This document shows positions 56,852 to 64,000 of a stretch of 64,000 nucleotides of DNA, piece after piece. A program made the position numbers and the translations under genes. Positions within the stretch are counted from its first letter, which is position 1, and every line of letters begins with the position of its first letter. The stretch comes from Variovorax paradoxus (GTDB taxonomy: Bacteria > Pseudomonadota > Gammaproteobacteria > Burkholderiales > Burkholderiaceae_C), in assembly GCF_022009635.1 (NCBI RefSeq), contig NZ_CP091716.1, forward strand, positions 1,255,001 through 1,319,000, written 5' to 3'. The notes below the pieces were generated by a model. It was not told the DNA's origin, did no database searches, and was given only the letters and a program-made list of their open reading frames with translations.

Positions 56852-57835
56852 CTAGTGCGTCAGCATCGCCGAACCGGCCAAGCTCTGCGCTTCACGCCTC
56901 TGGAACTCGCGCGGCGACACGCCGTACTGCGCCTTGAACACGCGGCAGAAATGCGCGCTGCTGTTGAAGCCCCAGGCAAAGGCGATCTCCGACACCGAGG
57001 CGCGCCGGCCCACCGCGTTGCGCAGCGCCTCGCTGCAGCGCTCCAGCCGCATCTGCCAGATGAAGCGGTCGAGCGTCTGGTCTTCGTCTTCGAACACGCG
57101 GTGCAGGTAGCGCTTGGAACAGCGCAGCTGCTGCGCGATGAGGTCCAGCGACAGGGCCGGGTCAGCGAGGTGCGCATGCACGAACTGCTTCACGCGCGCC
57201 TTGAGCACGCCCGGCACCGGGTGCGCGCCGAACTGCTCGTCGGAGTGCGTGGCCAGCGTGGATGCGAGCAGGCCCAGCACGGTGTCGCTGACCGAGCGGC
57301 CGACCGCGTTGGGCAGCGACGGCAGCTGGTCGGCCAGTGAAGTGAGGAACGATCCGAGCACCGCATACAGCCCCTGCATGGCCGGCGTGTGCGCTTCGCA
57401 GGTGTGCAGGTCGGGGATCTTCATGCCCTTGAACTGCTGGCGCGGAATGGTGATGGCCAGCAGGCGCGAGCGCTCGGGGTTGGTGATGGCGTAGGGCACG
57501 CGCGGGTCGTACAGGCTCCAGTCGCCGGGGTGCAGGTGGAACTCGCGGTCGCGCTGCGAGATGTGGCCGTGGCCTTCGAGCTGCAGCACCAGCTTGTAGT
57601 GCTGGTCGAGCGCGATCTCGTTGCGGGTGTCGGGCCGCGCCACGCGGTGCGAGGGCGCCTCGATCATGAACATGCCCAGCGGGCCCAGCTCGTAGGCATC
57701 CATGCGCGCATCGAAGGTGCCGGTGTCCAGGCACTGCACGCGCAGCGCGCCGAAGTACGAGGTGTTGATCCGGCCCCAGCAGGCCTGCCGGTCGGCGGGG
57801 TGTTCGAGCAGCGTGCTGAAGTGGTGTGCGTTCAT
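56852..57835 (-). CDS. AraC/XylS-family transcriptional regulator
   Basis: 327 residues from ATG 57835 (MNAHHFSTLLEHPADRQACW); longer in-frame starts up to 57970 lack a family-like sequence. The N-terminal part resembles the AraC-binding-like cupin domain of AraC_binding_2/FeaR-type regulators (HISQRDREFHLHPGDWSLYD, YAITNPERSRLLAITIPRQQ). The C-terminus has both AraC helix-turn-helix motifs: LSLDLIAQQLRCSKRYLHRV and ASVSEIAFAWGFNSSAHFCR, followed by FKAQYGVSPREFQRRE. It probably activates a catabolic or uptake gene in response to a small effector. The citrate-type MFS gene 160 bases upstream on the same strand is the nearest candidate target. Confidence 0.9.
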   Translation of the reverse strand: MNAHHFSTLLEHPADRQACWGRINTSYFGALRVQCLDTGTFDARMDAYELGPLGMFMIEAPSHRVARPDTRNEIALDQHYKLVLQLEGHGHISQRDREFHLHPGDWSLYDPRVPYAITNPERSRLLAITIPRQQFKGMKIPDLHTCEAHTPAMQGLYAVLGSFLTSLADQLPSLPNAVGRSVSDTVLGLLASTLATHSDEQFGAHPVPGVLKARVKQFVHAHLADPALSLDLIAQQLRCSKRYLHRVFEDEDQTLDRFIWQMRLERCSEALRNAVGRRASVSEIAFAWGFNSSAHFCRVFKAQYGVSPREFQRREAQSLAGSAMLTH

Positions 57836-57995
57836 GCCTAGGGTTCCGTGGAGGGCGCCCGCAAGCGCTTCCGCAGGATAGGCACGCGGGGGCGCGACAT
57901 CATCGGTGTTTCCACCCGGGGCACCGTGGGTGCTGCGCTCCCGGTCAACGCAGGGTGCGCGCAGGGTCAATGCGCGCCGCGCACGGCGTGGCGGC

Positions 57996-59336
57996 TCAGA
58001 CCGCCGGCACGCGCCGCGCGTCCGCCGGATTCACGTTGCGCCGGTACAGCACCAGCGTGGCGATCAGCCCGCATATCGCGGCGGCCGTCATCCACAGCCC
58101 CGGCGCGCCCTTGTCGCCGGTCATCTCGATCAGCCCGGTCGCGATGGCCGGCGTGAAGCCGCCGAACACGGCCGTCGCCAGGCTGTAGGCCAGCGAGAAG
58201 CCGGCGGTGCGCACGTTGACGGGCATCACCTCGGTGAGCGCGACCACCATCGCGCCGTTGTAGCTGGCGTAGAGGAACGACAGCCACAGCTCGACTTCGA
58301 GCATGCGCGTGAAGCTCGGCGCGCCGACCAGCCACTTGAGCGACGGGTAGGCGGTGAGGATGGTCAGCACCGTGAACAGGATCAGCAGCGGCTTGCGGCC
58401 CACGCGGTCCGACAGCGCGCCCATGATCGGCAGCCAGATGAAGTTGGAGATGGCCACGCACAGCGTGACGACCAGCGCGTCGGTGGTGCTCAGGTGCAGC
58501 ACGGCCTTGCCGAAGGTGGGCGTGTAGACGGTGATCAGGTAGAACGACACGGTGGTCATCGACACCAGCATCATCCCGGCGACCACCAGGCCCCAGTTGG
58601 TGACCATCGAGCGGAAGATTTCGCGCGCGTCGGGCCGGTGCTTGCGCGCCATGAACTCCTCGGTCTCCTGCAGCGAGCGGCGGATGATGAACAGCACCGG
58701 CACGATCAGGCAGCCCACGAAGAAGGGCACGCGCCAGTAGAAGTCGCCGATCTCCTGCGAGGTGAAGGTCACGTTGAGCCAGTAGCCCAGGGCTGCCGCC
58801 ACGACGATGGCCACCTGCTGGCTGGCCGACTGCCAGCTCACGTAGAAGCCCTTGTGGCCCGGCGTGGCCATTTCCGACAGGTACACCGACACGCCGCCCA
58901 GTTCCACGCCGGCCGAGAAGCCTTGCAGCAGCCGGCCGATGAGCACCAGCAGCGGCGCCACCAGGCCGATGGTGGCGTAAGAAGGCACGCAGGCAATGAG
59001 CAGCGTGCCGGTGGCCATCAGCGCGAGCGTGACGATCAGGCCCTTGCGGCGGCCCACGCGGTCGACGTATGCGCCGAGAAAGATCGCGCCCAGCGGCCGC
59101 ATCAGGAAGCCGGCGCCGAAGGTCATGAAGGTCAGCATCAGCGAGGCGAACTCGTCGCCGGCCGGGAAGAACGCCTTCGAGATCTGCGTGGCGTAGAAGC
59201 CGAACAGGAAGAAGTCGAACATCTCCATGAAGTTGCCGCCGGTCACACGCAGGACGGTGGCGAATTTCGAGGAGGGTGCGGGCGAAGCGTGCGCGGCGGC
59301 AGTGCCCTTTTGCGCGGTGGAAGGCGCGGGATTCAT
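57996..59336 (-). CDS. MFS transporter, metabolite:H+ symporter (citrate/tricarballylate-like)
   Basis: 446 residues, inner membrane, 12 helices. The MFS signature between helices 2 and 3 is [15 protein letters not shown], repeated in the second half as [15 protein letters not shown]. The stretch [20 protein letters not shown] and [20 protein letters not shown] is typical of the metabolite:H+ symporter subfamily that includes CitA/CitH, TcuC and the KgtP relatives. It likely imports a di- or tricarboxylate with protons. The first 25 residues are polar and Ala-rich, cytoplasmic. The ATG at 59336 is used; no competing start is convincing. The AraC regulator gene lies downstream. Confidence 0.88.
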   Translation of the reverse strand: MNPAPSTAQKGTAAAHASPAPSSKFATVLRVTGGNFMEMFDFFLFGFYATQISKAFFPAGDEFASLMLTFMTFGAGFLMRPLGAIFLGAYVDRVGRRKGLIVTLALMATGTLLIACVPSYATIGLVAPLLVLIGRLLQGFSAGVELGGVSVYLSEMATPGHKGFYVSWQSASQQVAIVVAAALGYWLNVTFTSQEIGDFYWRVPFFVGCLIVPVLFIIRRSLQETEEFMARKHRPDAREIFRSMVTNWGLVVAGMMLVSMTTVSFYLITVYTPTFGKAVLHLSTTDALVVTLCVAISNFIWLPIMGALSDRVGRKPLLILFTVLTILTAYPSLKWLVGAPSFTRMLEVELWLSFLYASYNGAMVVALTEVMPVNVRTAGFSLAYSLATAVFGGFTPAIATGLIEMTGDKGAPGLWMTAAAICGLIATLVLYRRNVNPADARRVPAV

Positions 59337-59420
59337 CTCGTTGTCCCCTGTGGCATGTGTGTCTGCCGAGGGTAGGCCGGGCTTCCCGACCGCTGCCTGA
59401 CTGCGCGGGTCAGGTAGCTG

Positions 59421-60026
59421 TCACGCGGGGCGCTGGAGGACCAGAAAACTCCAGCGAACGTCGCAGCGGTCGAGCATGTCTTCGCGCTCGCCCAGGAAGC
59501 GCTGGCGCAGGCCATGCCGGCTCGCCAGTTCGGCGGTTTCCTGTGCCGATACGTCGAACATGCGCCGGCCTTCCGGCACGGGGCCGTGGCGCAGCGACAT
59601 CGCGACCTGGCCGCCTTCGGCCACCAGTGCGGCCAAGGCCTGCATGGCGGCGGCGCGTTCGGCGGCATCGAGGTGCATCCAGACGGCGGTGAGCAGGATC
59701 AGGTCGTGGCGCACGCCCAGTGCCCGCGTGCGGTGCAGGCCGGGCAGGTGGTCGTCGATCCACTCGATGGGCAGCGCGGCATGGCGGCGCATGCCCTCGG
59801 CGCGCAGCTCGGGTGTGGGCTCGACCGCCACCACACGGTGCCCCAGCGCGGCGAGCGCGGCGGCGTCGCGGCCGGAACCGGCGCCGATGTCGAGCACCCG
59901 GGCCGGCACCGCGGGGAACAGGTGCAGCACCTCGCGGTGGACGTCCTCGAAACGCAGGCTCTCGTACTGCTGCGCCAGTGCCGCGGCATTGGCGCCGTAG
60001 CCGGCCGTTCCTTGGACTTCGCTCAT
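59421..60026 (-). CDS. Class I SAM-dependent methyltransferase
   Basis: 201 residues from ATG 60026 (MSEVQGTAGYGANAAALAQQ). The SAM-binding fold is seen in RVLDIGAGSGRDAAALAALG (motif I) and VVAVEPTPELRAEGMRRH (acidic end of strand 2), followed by HDLILLTAVWMHLDAAERAA and LVAEGGQVAMSLRHGPVPEG. The C-terminus ends WSFLVLQRPA. The methyl acceptor is not apparent; it resembles small Tellurite-resistance/UbiE-like methyltransferases of unknown target. It lies 17 bases downstream of the redoxin stop and may be read with it. Confidence 0.88.
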   Translation of the reverse strand: MSEVQGTAGYGANAAALAQQYESLRFEDVHREVLHLFPAVPARVLDIGAGSGRDAAALAALGHRVVAVEPTPELRAEGMRRHAALPIEWIDDHLPGLHRTRALGVRHDLILLTAVWMHLDAAERAAAMQALAALVAEGGQVAMSLRHGPVPEGRRMFDVSAQETAELASRHGLRQRFLGEREDMLDRCDVRWSFLVLQRPA

Positions 60027-60043
60027 CCGGGGGGCGTGCGGCG

Positions 60044-60736
60044 TCAGGTCTTGTATTTGATCGAACAGCCGTACGGCCGCGTGCTGGCGGCCGATATGGG
60101 CTTGCCGCCGAAGGCCTCGCCCAGCGCTTGGTTGACGTAGTTGGTCGCGGTCTTGATGTCGTCCGGACGCGCCGACGCGATGCTGTCGATGCCGCCCGCG
60201 TACACCAGCGTGCCCTTGGGGTCGATGATGAAGATGTGCGGCGTGGTGCGCGCGCCGTAGACCTGGCCGATGAGGCCGTCTTCGTCCATCAGCACGGCGG
60301 TGGGGGCCGCCTTCTGCGACTTCATCCAGGCGTCGAGCGCGGCGGGCTGCAGGTAGTCGCTGGCGGCACGCTCGGTGGAATTGATGGCCAGCCACACCAC
60401 GCCCTTGTCGGTGGCGGCCTTTTGCGTGGCGGGCATGTTGCCGCTGCCGTAGTGCTTGCGCACGAAGGGGCAGCCGGGGTTGGTCCACTCGAGCACCACG
60501 AACTTGCCCGCGAAGTCGGACAGCTTGTGCTTGGCGCCGGTGGTGTCGACGGCGACGAAATCGGGTGCCTGCTGGCCCACTGCGGGGGCGGCGACGGCAT
60601 TGGAACCCATGAGGAAGGTGGCGCCCAGCGCCACGGCGGCGGCGACGACGGCGCGGCGGGAGGCCCGGGTCAGGGCGGCGCGGGCGTGGCGCGCGGCGCG
60701 AAGGGATCGCGAGTCTGTGGTTGCCGAAAGGGACAT
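60044..60736 (-). CDS. Secreted thioredoxin-fold redoxin
   Basis: 230 residues from ATG 60736 (a TTG at 60754 would add six). A long basic N-terminus leads to a hydrophobic export signal (VVAAAVALGATFLMGSNAVA, about 30-49). The thioredoxin/AhpC-like domain follows: VGQQAPDFVAVDTTGAKHKL and LEWTNPGCPFVRKHYGSGNM with Cys89, but no second Cys in a CxxC arrangement. Another conserved cysteine is at the very end (RPYGCSIKYKT). This is the peroxiredoxin-like or TlpA-like redoxin family with a GCPFV site. It probably acts in the periplasm or at the membrane and could receive electrons from the DsbD-type protein encoded just upstream. Confidence 0.82.
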   Translation of the reverse strand: MSLSATTDSRSLRAARHARAALTRASRRAVVAAAVALGATFLMGSNAVAAPAVGQQAPDFVAVDTTGAKHKLSDFAGKFVVLEWTNPGCPFVRKHYGSGNMPATQKAATDKGVVWLAINSTERAASDYLQPAALDAWMKSQKAAPTAVLMDEDGLIGQVYGARTTPHIFIIDPKGTLVYAGGIDSIASARPDDIKTATNYVNQALGEAFGGKPISAASTRPYGCSIKYKT

Positions 60737-60833
60737 GGCCAGCTTGAACTCCAAAACAAAATTCCAAACAACAACTGCAGCTTAGAACGGTTTCTTCAAG
60801 TGCATGTGACAACCCATGTCACAGCGGTGGTCA

Positions 60834-63065
60834 TCAAAGCGCGGCGATGGCGGCGCGCACTTCGTCCTTGCCCAGGATCTCGGTCAGCACCACCGGCGGC
60901 TTGCCCGGCGCCTGCAGCACATACACCGGCACGCCGCTGCGGCCGAGCGCGGTGAGGGCGGCGGTGATGGCCGGGTCGCGCCGGGTCCAGTCGGCGCGCA
61001 GCATGGCGACCTGCTTGGCGTCGAAGTCGGCCAGCACCTGCGCGTCGGACAGGGTGCTCTTCTTGTTGTACTGGCAGGTCACGCACCAGGCGGCGGTGAA
61101 GTCGATGAACACTGGCCGGCCCGCACCCGACAGCTCGGCCACGCGCTCGGCTGACCATGGCTGCCAGCGCTGCGGCTGGCCCGCTTCGGCCGCCGAAGCC
61201 AGTCTGGCGGGCTCCACGACTTGCAACACATTGCGGCCGATGGCGGCGGTCAGCACCGCGGTGAAGGCGATCATCACGGCCGCGATCACGATGCGCGTGC
61301 GCCCCTGCAGCGTGAGCGCCCAGACGATGGCGGCCATGCACACCAGCAGTGCCAGCAGCGTGCCGGCGCCGTCGATACCGCTTTGCTGGCCCAGCACCCA
61401 GACCAGCCAGGCCACGGTGGCGAACATCGGGAACGCGAGCAGGCGGCGCAGCGTGTGCATCCACGGCCCCGGCTTGGGGAGCAGCCGCGCCACGGCCGGC
61501 ACGAAGCTGGCGGCCAGATAAGGCAGCGCCAGGCCGAAGCCCAGCGCCGCGAACAGCAGCAGCGCCTGGCCGGCCGGCAGGCTGATGGCGAAGCCCAGCG
61601 ACGCGCCCATGAAGGGCGCGGTGCAGGGCGAGGCGATCACCACGGCCAGCACACCGGAGAGGAAGTCGTTGGCCAGCGGATGCTTGGCCTGGGCGCTGCA
61701 GATCGACGACGGCGCGGCGCGGCCGAACTCGAACACGCCCGCCAGGTTCAGGCCGATCAGCGTGAACAGCGCCGCCAGCGCCGCGACCACGGCCGGCGAC
61801 TGCAGCTGGAAGCCCCAGCCCAGCCCGGCGCCCGCCGCGCGCAGCGCCAGCATGGCGCCGCCCAGCGCGAGGAACGACAGCATCACGCCGCCGGTGTAGG
61901 CCAGCCCGGCCTTGCGGTGCGCGCTGTCGTTGCCCGCCTGCCGCGCGAAACCCAGCACCTTGATCGCGAGGATCGGGAACACGCAGGGCATCAGGTTGAG
62001 TAGCAGGCCGCCGAGCAGGGCGCCCAGCAGGGCCGCCATGAAGGTGGTGGAAGAGGGGGCGGGCAGTTCGGCGCCGCCGGCCTTGGCTGCAGCATTGGCC
62101 GCGTTGGCGGTCAGCGCGGCCTGCAGCGCCGACGACACCTCGGCTCGCTGCGCCACGGCGGCGGCGGGCCAGGCGCCCGTGACCGGCGATTCGGCGCGCC
62201 ATGCGATCGGCTGGCCGGCCTGCCGGTCGGACGGGGCCAGCGCCACAACCAGCGGCATCACATTAGGGCTGGCGCTGCGCTGGTCGGCCAGCGGGATGGT
62301 TGCGGTCCAGGTGCCGCCTTGCCAGGATTGGGTCCAGTCCTTGCCGGAGACGGCCGCGGTGCGGATCACCTCGGGGGTCTCGGGGAAGAATTCCAGCGTC
62401 TTGCCCTGCGCGGCGGCGGGCAGGCCGTCCAGGCGCACTTTCAGGCTGTGGCCGTCGACCTGCACGGCGCCGGCTTGTGCCAGCGGCTGCGGCTGCCCGG
62501 CCTGCGCGGTGTCGAACTCCGCCTTGTGCAGCGCCGTGGAGCCCTGCAGCGGCAGGGACAGCGAGAAAGAGCCTTCCTCGGGAATGCACTCCTTGCGGCA
62601 GACCAGCCAGGAGGCCTTGAGCTGAATGTCCATGGCCGGCGTGCCGCCGCCCAGCGCCATCGGCGGCTTGTAGAGCGACGACACCTCCAGCGGCACCGGC
62701 AGCAGCACGGTGTTTTCGTAGCCGTAGTTGGCGAGGCTGCCGACCGGGATCTTCTCCGGCACCGGCCATGCGATCTCGCCGGTCGACACGCCGGCCGGCA
62801 GCGTCCACGTCATTTCGGTGGGCAGGCCCGAATCGCCGGCGTTCTTCCAGTAGGTGTGCCACTCGGGCTGGTGCGTGATCTGCAGGCCGACCCACACCGG
62901 GCTGCCGGGCGCCACGCCGTCGGGCGCGTGGGCGATCAGTTCGGCCCGCACATGCGGGGTCGTCACCACGGCGCCGGGCTTGGAGGCCAGTTGCGCGGCA
63001 GCCGGCATGCTGGCTGCGGCGGCTGCTATCAGAAGCGTAGCGAAATGGATGCGCGAAAAAATCAT
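60834..63065 (-). CDS. dsbD: Thiol:disulfide interchange protein DsbD (ScsB-like)
   Basis: 743 residues from ATG 63065. A signal peptide (about 1-24) is followed by a periplasmic N-terminal domain with QPEWHTYWKNAGDSGLPTEM, YGYENTVLLPVPLEV and the cysteine pair in WLVCRKECIPEEG. The eight-helix membrane domain carries LMPCVFPILAIKVLGF and VIASPCTAPFMGASLG, with one redox Cys in each half. The C-terminal thioredoxin domain has FTAAWCVTCQYNKKSTL. Electrons pass from cytoplasmic thioredoxin through these three pairs to periplasmic partners. The N-terminal part is longer than in E. coli DsbD (565 residues in total), which points to the ScsB-like branch. Confidence 0.93.
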   Translation of the reverse strand: MIFSRIHFATLLIAAAAASMPAAAQLASKPGAVVTTPHVRAELIAHAPDGVAPGSPVWVGLQITHQPEWHTYWKNAGDSGLPTEMTWTLPAGVSTGEIAWPVPEKIPVGSLANYGYENTVLLPVPLEVSSLYKPPMALGGGTPAMDIQLKASWLVCRKECIPEEGSFSLSLPLQGSTALHKAEFDTAQAGQPQPLAQAGAVQVDGHSLKVRLDGLPAAAQGKTLEFFPETPEVIRTAAVSGKDWTQSWQGGTWTATIPLADQRSASPNVMPLVVALAPSDRQAGQPIAWRAESPVTGAWPAAAVAQRAEVSSALQAALTANAANAAAKAGGAELPAPSSTTFMAALLGALLGGLLLNLMPCVFPILAIKVLGFARQAGNDSAHRKAGLAYTGGVMLSFLALGGAMLALRAAGAGLGWGFQLQSPAVVAALAALFTLIGLNLAGVFEFGRAAPSSICSAQAKHPLANDFLSGVLAVVIASPCTAPFMGASLGFAISLPAGQALLLFAALGFGLALPYLAASFVPAVARLLPKPGPWMHTLRRLLAFPMFATVAWLVWVLGQQSGIDGAGTLLALLVCMAAIVWALTLQGRTRIVIAAVMIAFTAVLTAAIGRNVLQVVEPARLASAAEAGQPQRWQPWSAERVAELSGAGRPVFIDFTAAWCVTCQYNKKSTLSDAQVLADFDAKQVAMLRADWTRRDPAITAALTALGRSGVPVYVLQAPGKPPVVLTEILGKDEVRAAIAAL

Positions 63066-63108
63066 GCCGTGGGTCGGAGCGTTCTGCGGGGGTGAAGTTC
63101 CGGGCGTT

Positions 63109-63882
63109 TCAGGCGGCCGATGCCGCCGAAGGAGCCCAGCCCAGCACCACCCGGCGGGTGTTGGCGCTCTTCTTCTCGATCTTGGTGACGATCACCGCGC
63201 CGATTTCGGCGGTGTTTGCAACATGCGTGCCGCCGCAGGGCTGGAAGTCGATCTGGGCGTCGCCCTCGCCGCTGCCGCCGATGCGGATGGTGCGCACCGT
63301 GCCCGTGCCGCGCGGCGGCTGCACGCTCATGCTCTTGACCAGCGCCGGGTTGGCGTCGAGCTCCTCGTCGGTGATCGCGCCCACGGTCAGCGGATGGGCC
63401 GCCTCGACCAGTCTTGCAAGGCCGGCCGTGAGCGTTTCCTTGTCGAGCGCGTCGGTCATGTGGAAGTCGATGCGCGCGTAGTCGGGCGTGATGGAACAGC
63501 CGTTCACCGGCACCGGCACCAAGTGGCACAACAGGTGGGAGGCGGTGTGGAAACGCATCAGCCGGTGGCGGCGTTCCCAGTCGAGGCGGGCGGTGACGGT
63601 GTCGCCGGCTTTCAGCGCGGCCAGCAGGTCGGCCTGCCCCTCGGCCGGCACGTGGACGAATTCGTTCGTCGGCTGGCCTTCTTCGTTCTTGGCCTTGCGG
63701 GTGTCGGCGATGGCCAGTTCGCGGCCGTCGGCCAGCGCCAGCACGCCGGTGTCGCCGGCCTGGCCGCCGCCCAGCGGATAGAACACCGTGCGGTCCAGCA
63801 CGATGCCGGTGTCGTCGATACGCAGGATGCGGGCTTCACAGGTGCGCAGGTAGGCGTCGGCGCGGAACAGGTCGTCGGTCAT
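63109..63882 (-). CDS. alaX: AlaX-type alanyl-tRNA editing protein
   Basis: 257 residues from ATG 63882; an upstream in-frame extension to 63993 is not conserved. It is homologous to the editing domain of alanyl-tRNA synthetase: VFYPLGGGQAGDTGVL, zinc ligands His112 and His116 in FHTASHLLCH, and the CGGTH motif near the C-terminus. Such proteins hydrolyse Ser-tRNA(Ala) or Gly-tRNA(Ala). The length and the N-terminal beta-barrel half correspond to the AlaX-M class. It lies 43 bases upstream of dsbD on the same strand. The final 118 bases of the window (63883-64000) show no gene I can support. Confidence 0.88.
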   Translation of the reverse strand: MTDDLFRADAYLRTCEARILRIDDTGIVLDRTVFYPLGGGQAGDTGVLALADGRELAIADTRKAKNEEGQPTNEFVHVPAEGQADLLAALKAGDTVTARLDWERRHRLMRFHTASHLLCHLVPVPVNGCSITPDYARIDFHMTDALDKETLTAGLARLVEAAHPLTVGAITDEELDANPALVKSMSVQPPRGTGTVRTIRIGGSGEGDAQIDFQPCGGTHVANTAEIGAVIVTKIEKKSANTRRVVLGWAPSAASAA

Positions 63883-64000
63883 CCGGCGATGGTAGCGGCG
63901 ATGCGCCAATGAGGTGCGCCCACGCCATAAAGCGCCCACGACCGACAAAGGCCGCGCCGGCCACCGGGCGATGATGCGTCCGCCATGCGGCACCGGCCGC

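Overview
The window comes from a GC-rich betaproteobacterium. The gene families (a DUF3348/DUF802/DUF2894 cluster, a three-gene pntAa-pntAb-pntB set, PldA with Rep, MoaF-type catabolic genes, a Liv-type ABC operon) and codon use suggest Burkholderiales, family Comamonadaceae, probably Variovorax. This placement is by recognition only; no marker gene was compared.

Region 1 (1-25189, + strand) is a type I secretion locus. It starts inside a giant adhesin gene with at least 6371 codons in view. The order is five 81-82-residue Ig-like repeats, three divergent domains, exactly 40 tandem 108-residue repeats (two are 107), FG-GAP-like calcium-binding repeats and two C-terminal secretion-target domains. 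A TolC-type outer membrane protein, a LapB-like ABC exporter, an HlyD-type adaptor and a TPR/glycosyltransferase-like protein follow, with overlapping or nearly touching genes.

Region 2 (25211-41691) is mostly on the - strand. A coniferyl-aldehyde-dehydrogenase-like gene is followed by a four-gene operon, DUF3348, DUF802, OmpA/MotB-like, DUF2894. It looks like a MotA/MotB (ZorA/ZorB-like) ion-driven unit with a very long repetitive coiled-coil tail and has no assigned function; I consider it the most interesting system here. Then come nadE, a translationally coupled rep-lipoprotein-pldA set, an AEC transporter (+), three small envelope proteins of unknown role, and priA.

Region 3 (41692-53600): an AT-rich gap with a perfect DnaA box separates priA from hemE. 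A ten-gene + strand operon follows: GMC oxidoreductase, SDR, MoaF-family protein, SnoaL-like protein, aldehyde dehydrogenase, and a complete Liv-type importer. This looks like uptake plus oxidation of an unidentified alcohol. A small secreted protein gene faces its end.

Region 4 (53708-64000, - strand) holds the proton-translocating transhydrogenase genes, an AraC-family regulator next to a citrate-type MFS transporter, a SAM methyltransferase, a secreted redoxin next to DsbD, and an AlaX-type editing protein. No tRNA, rRNA, CRISPR array, insertion sequence or prophage was seen.
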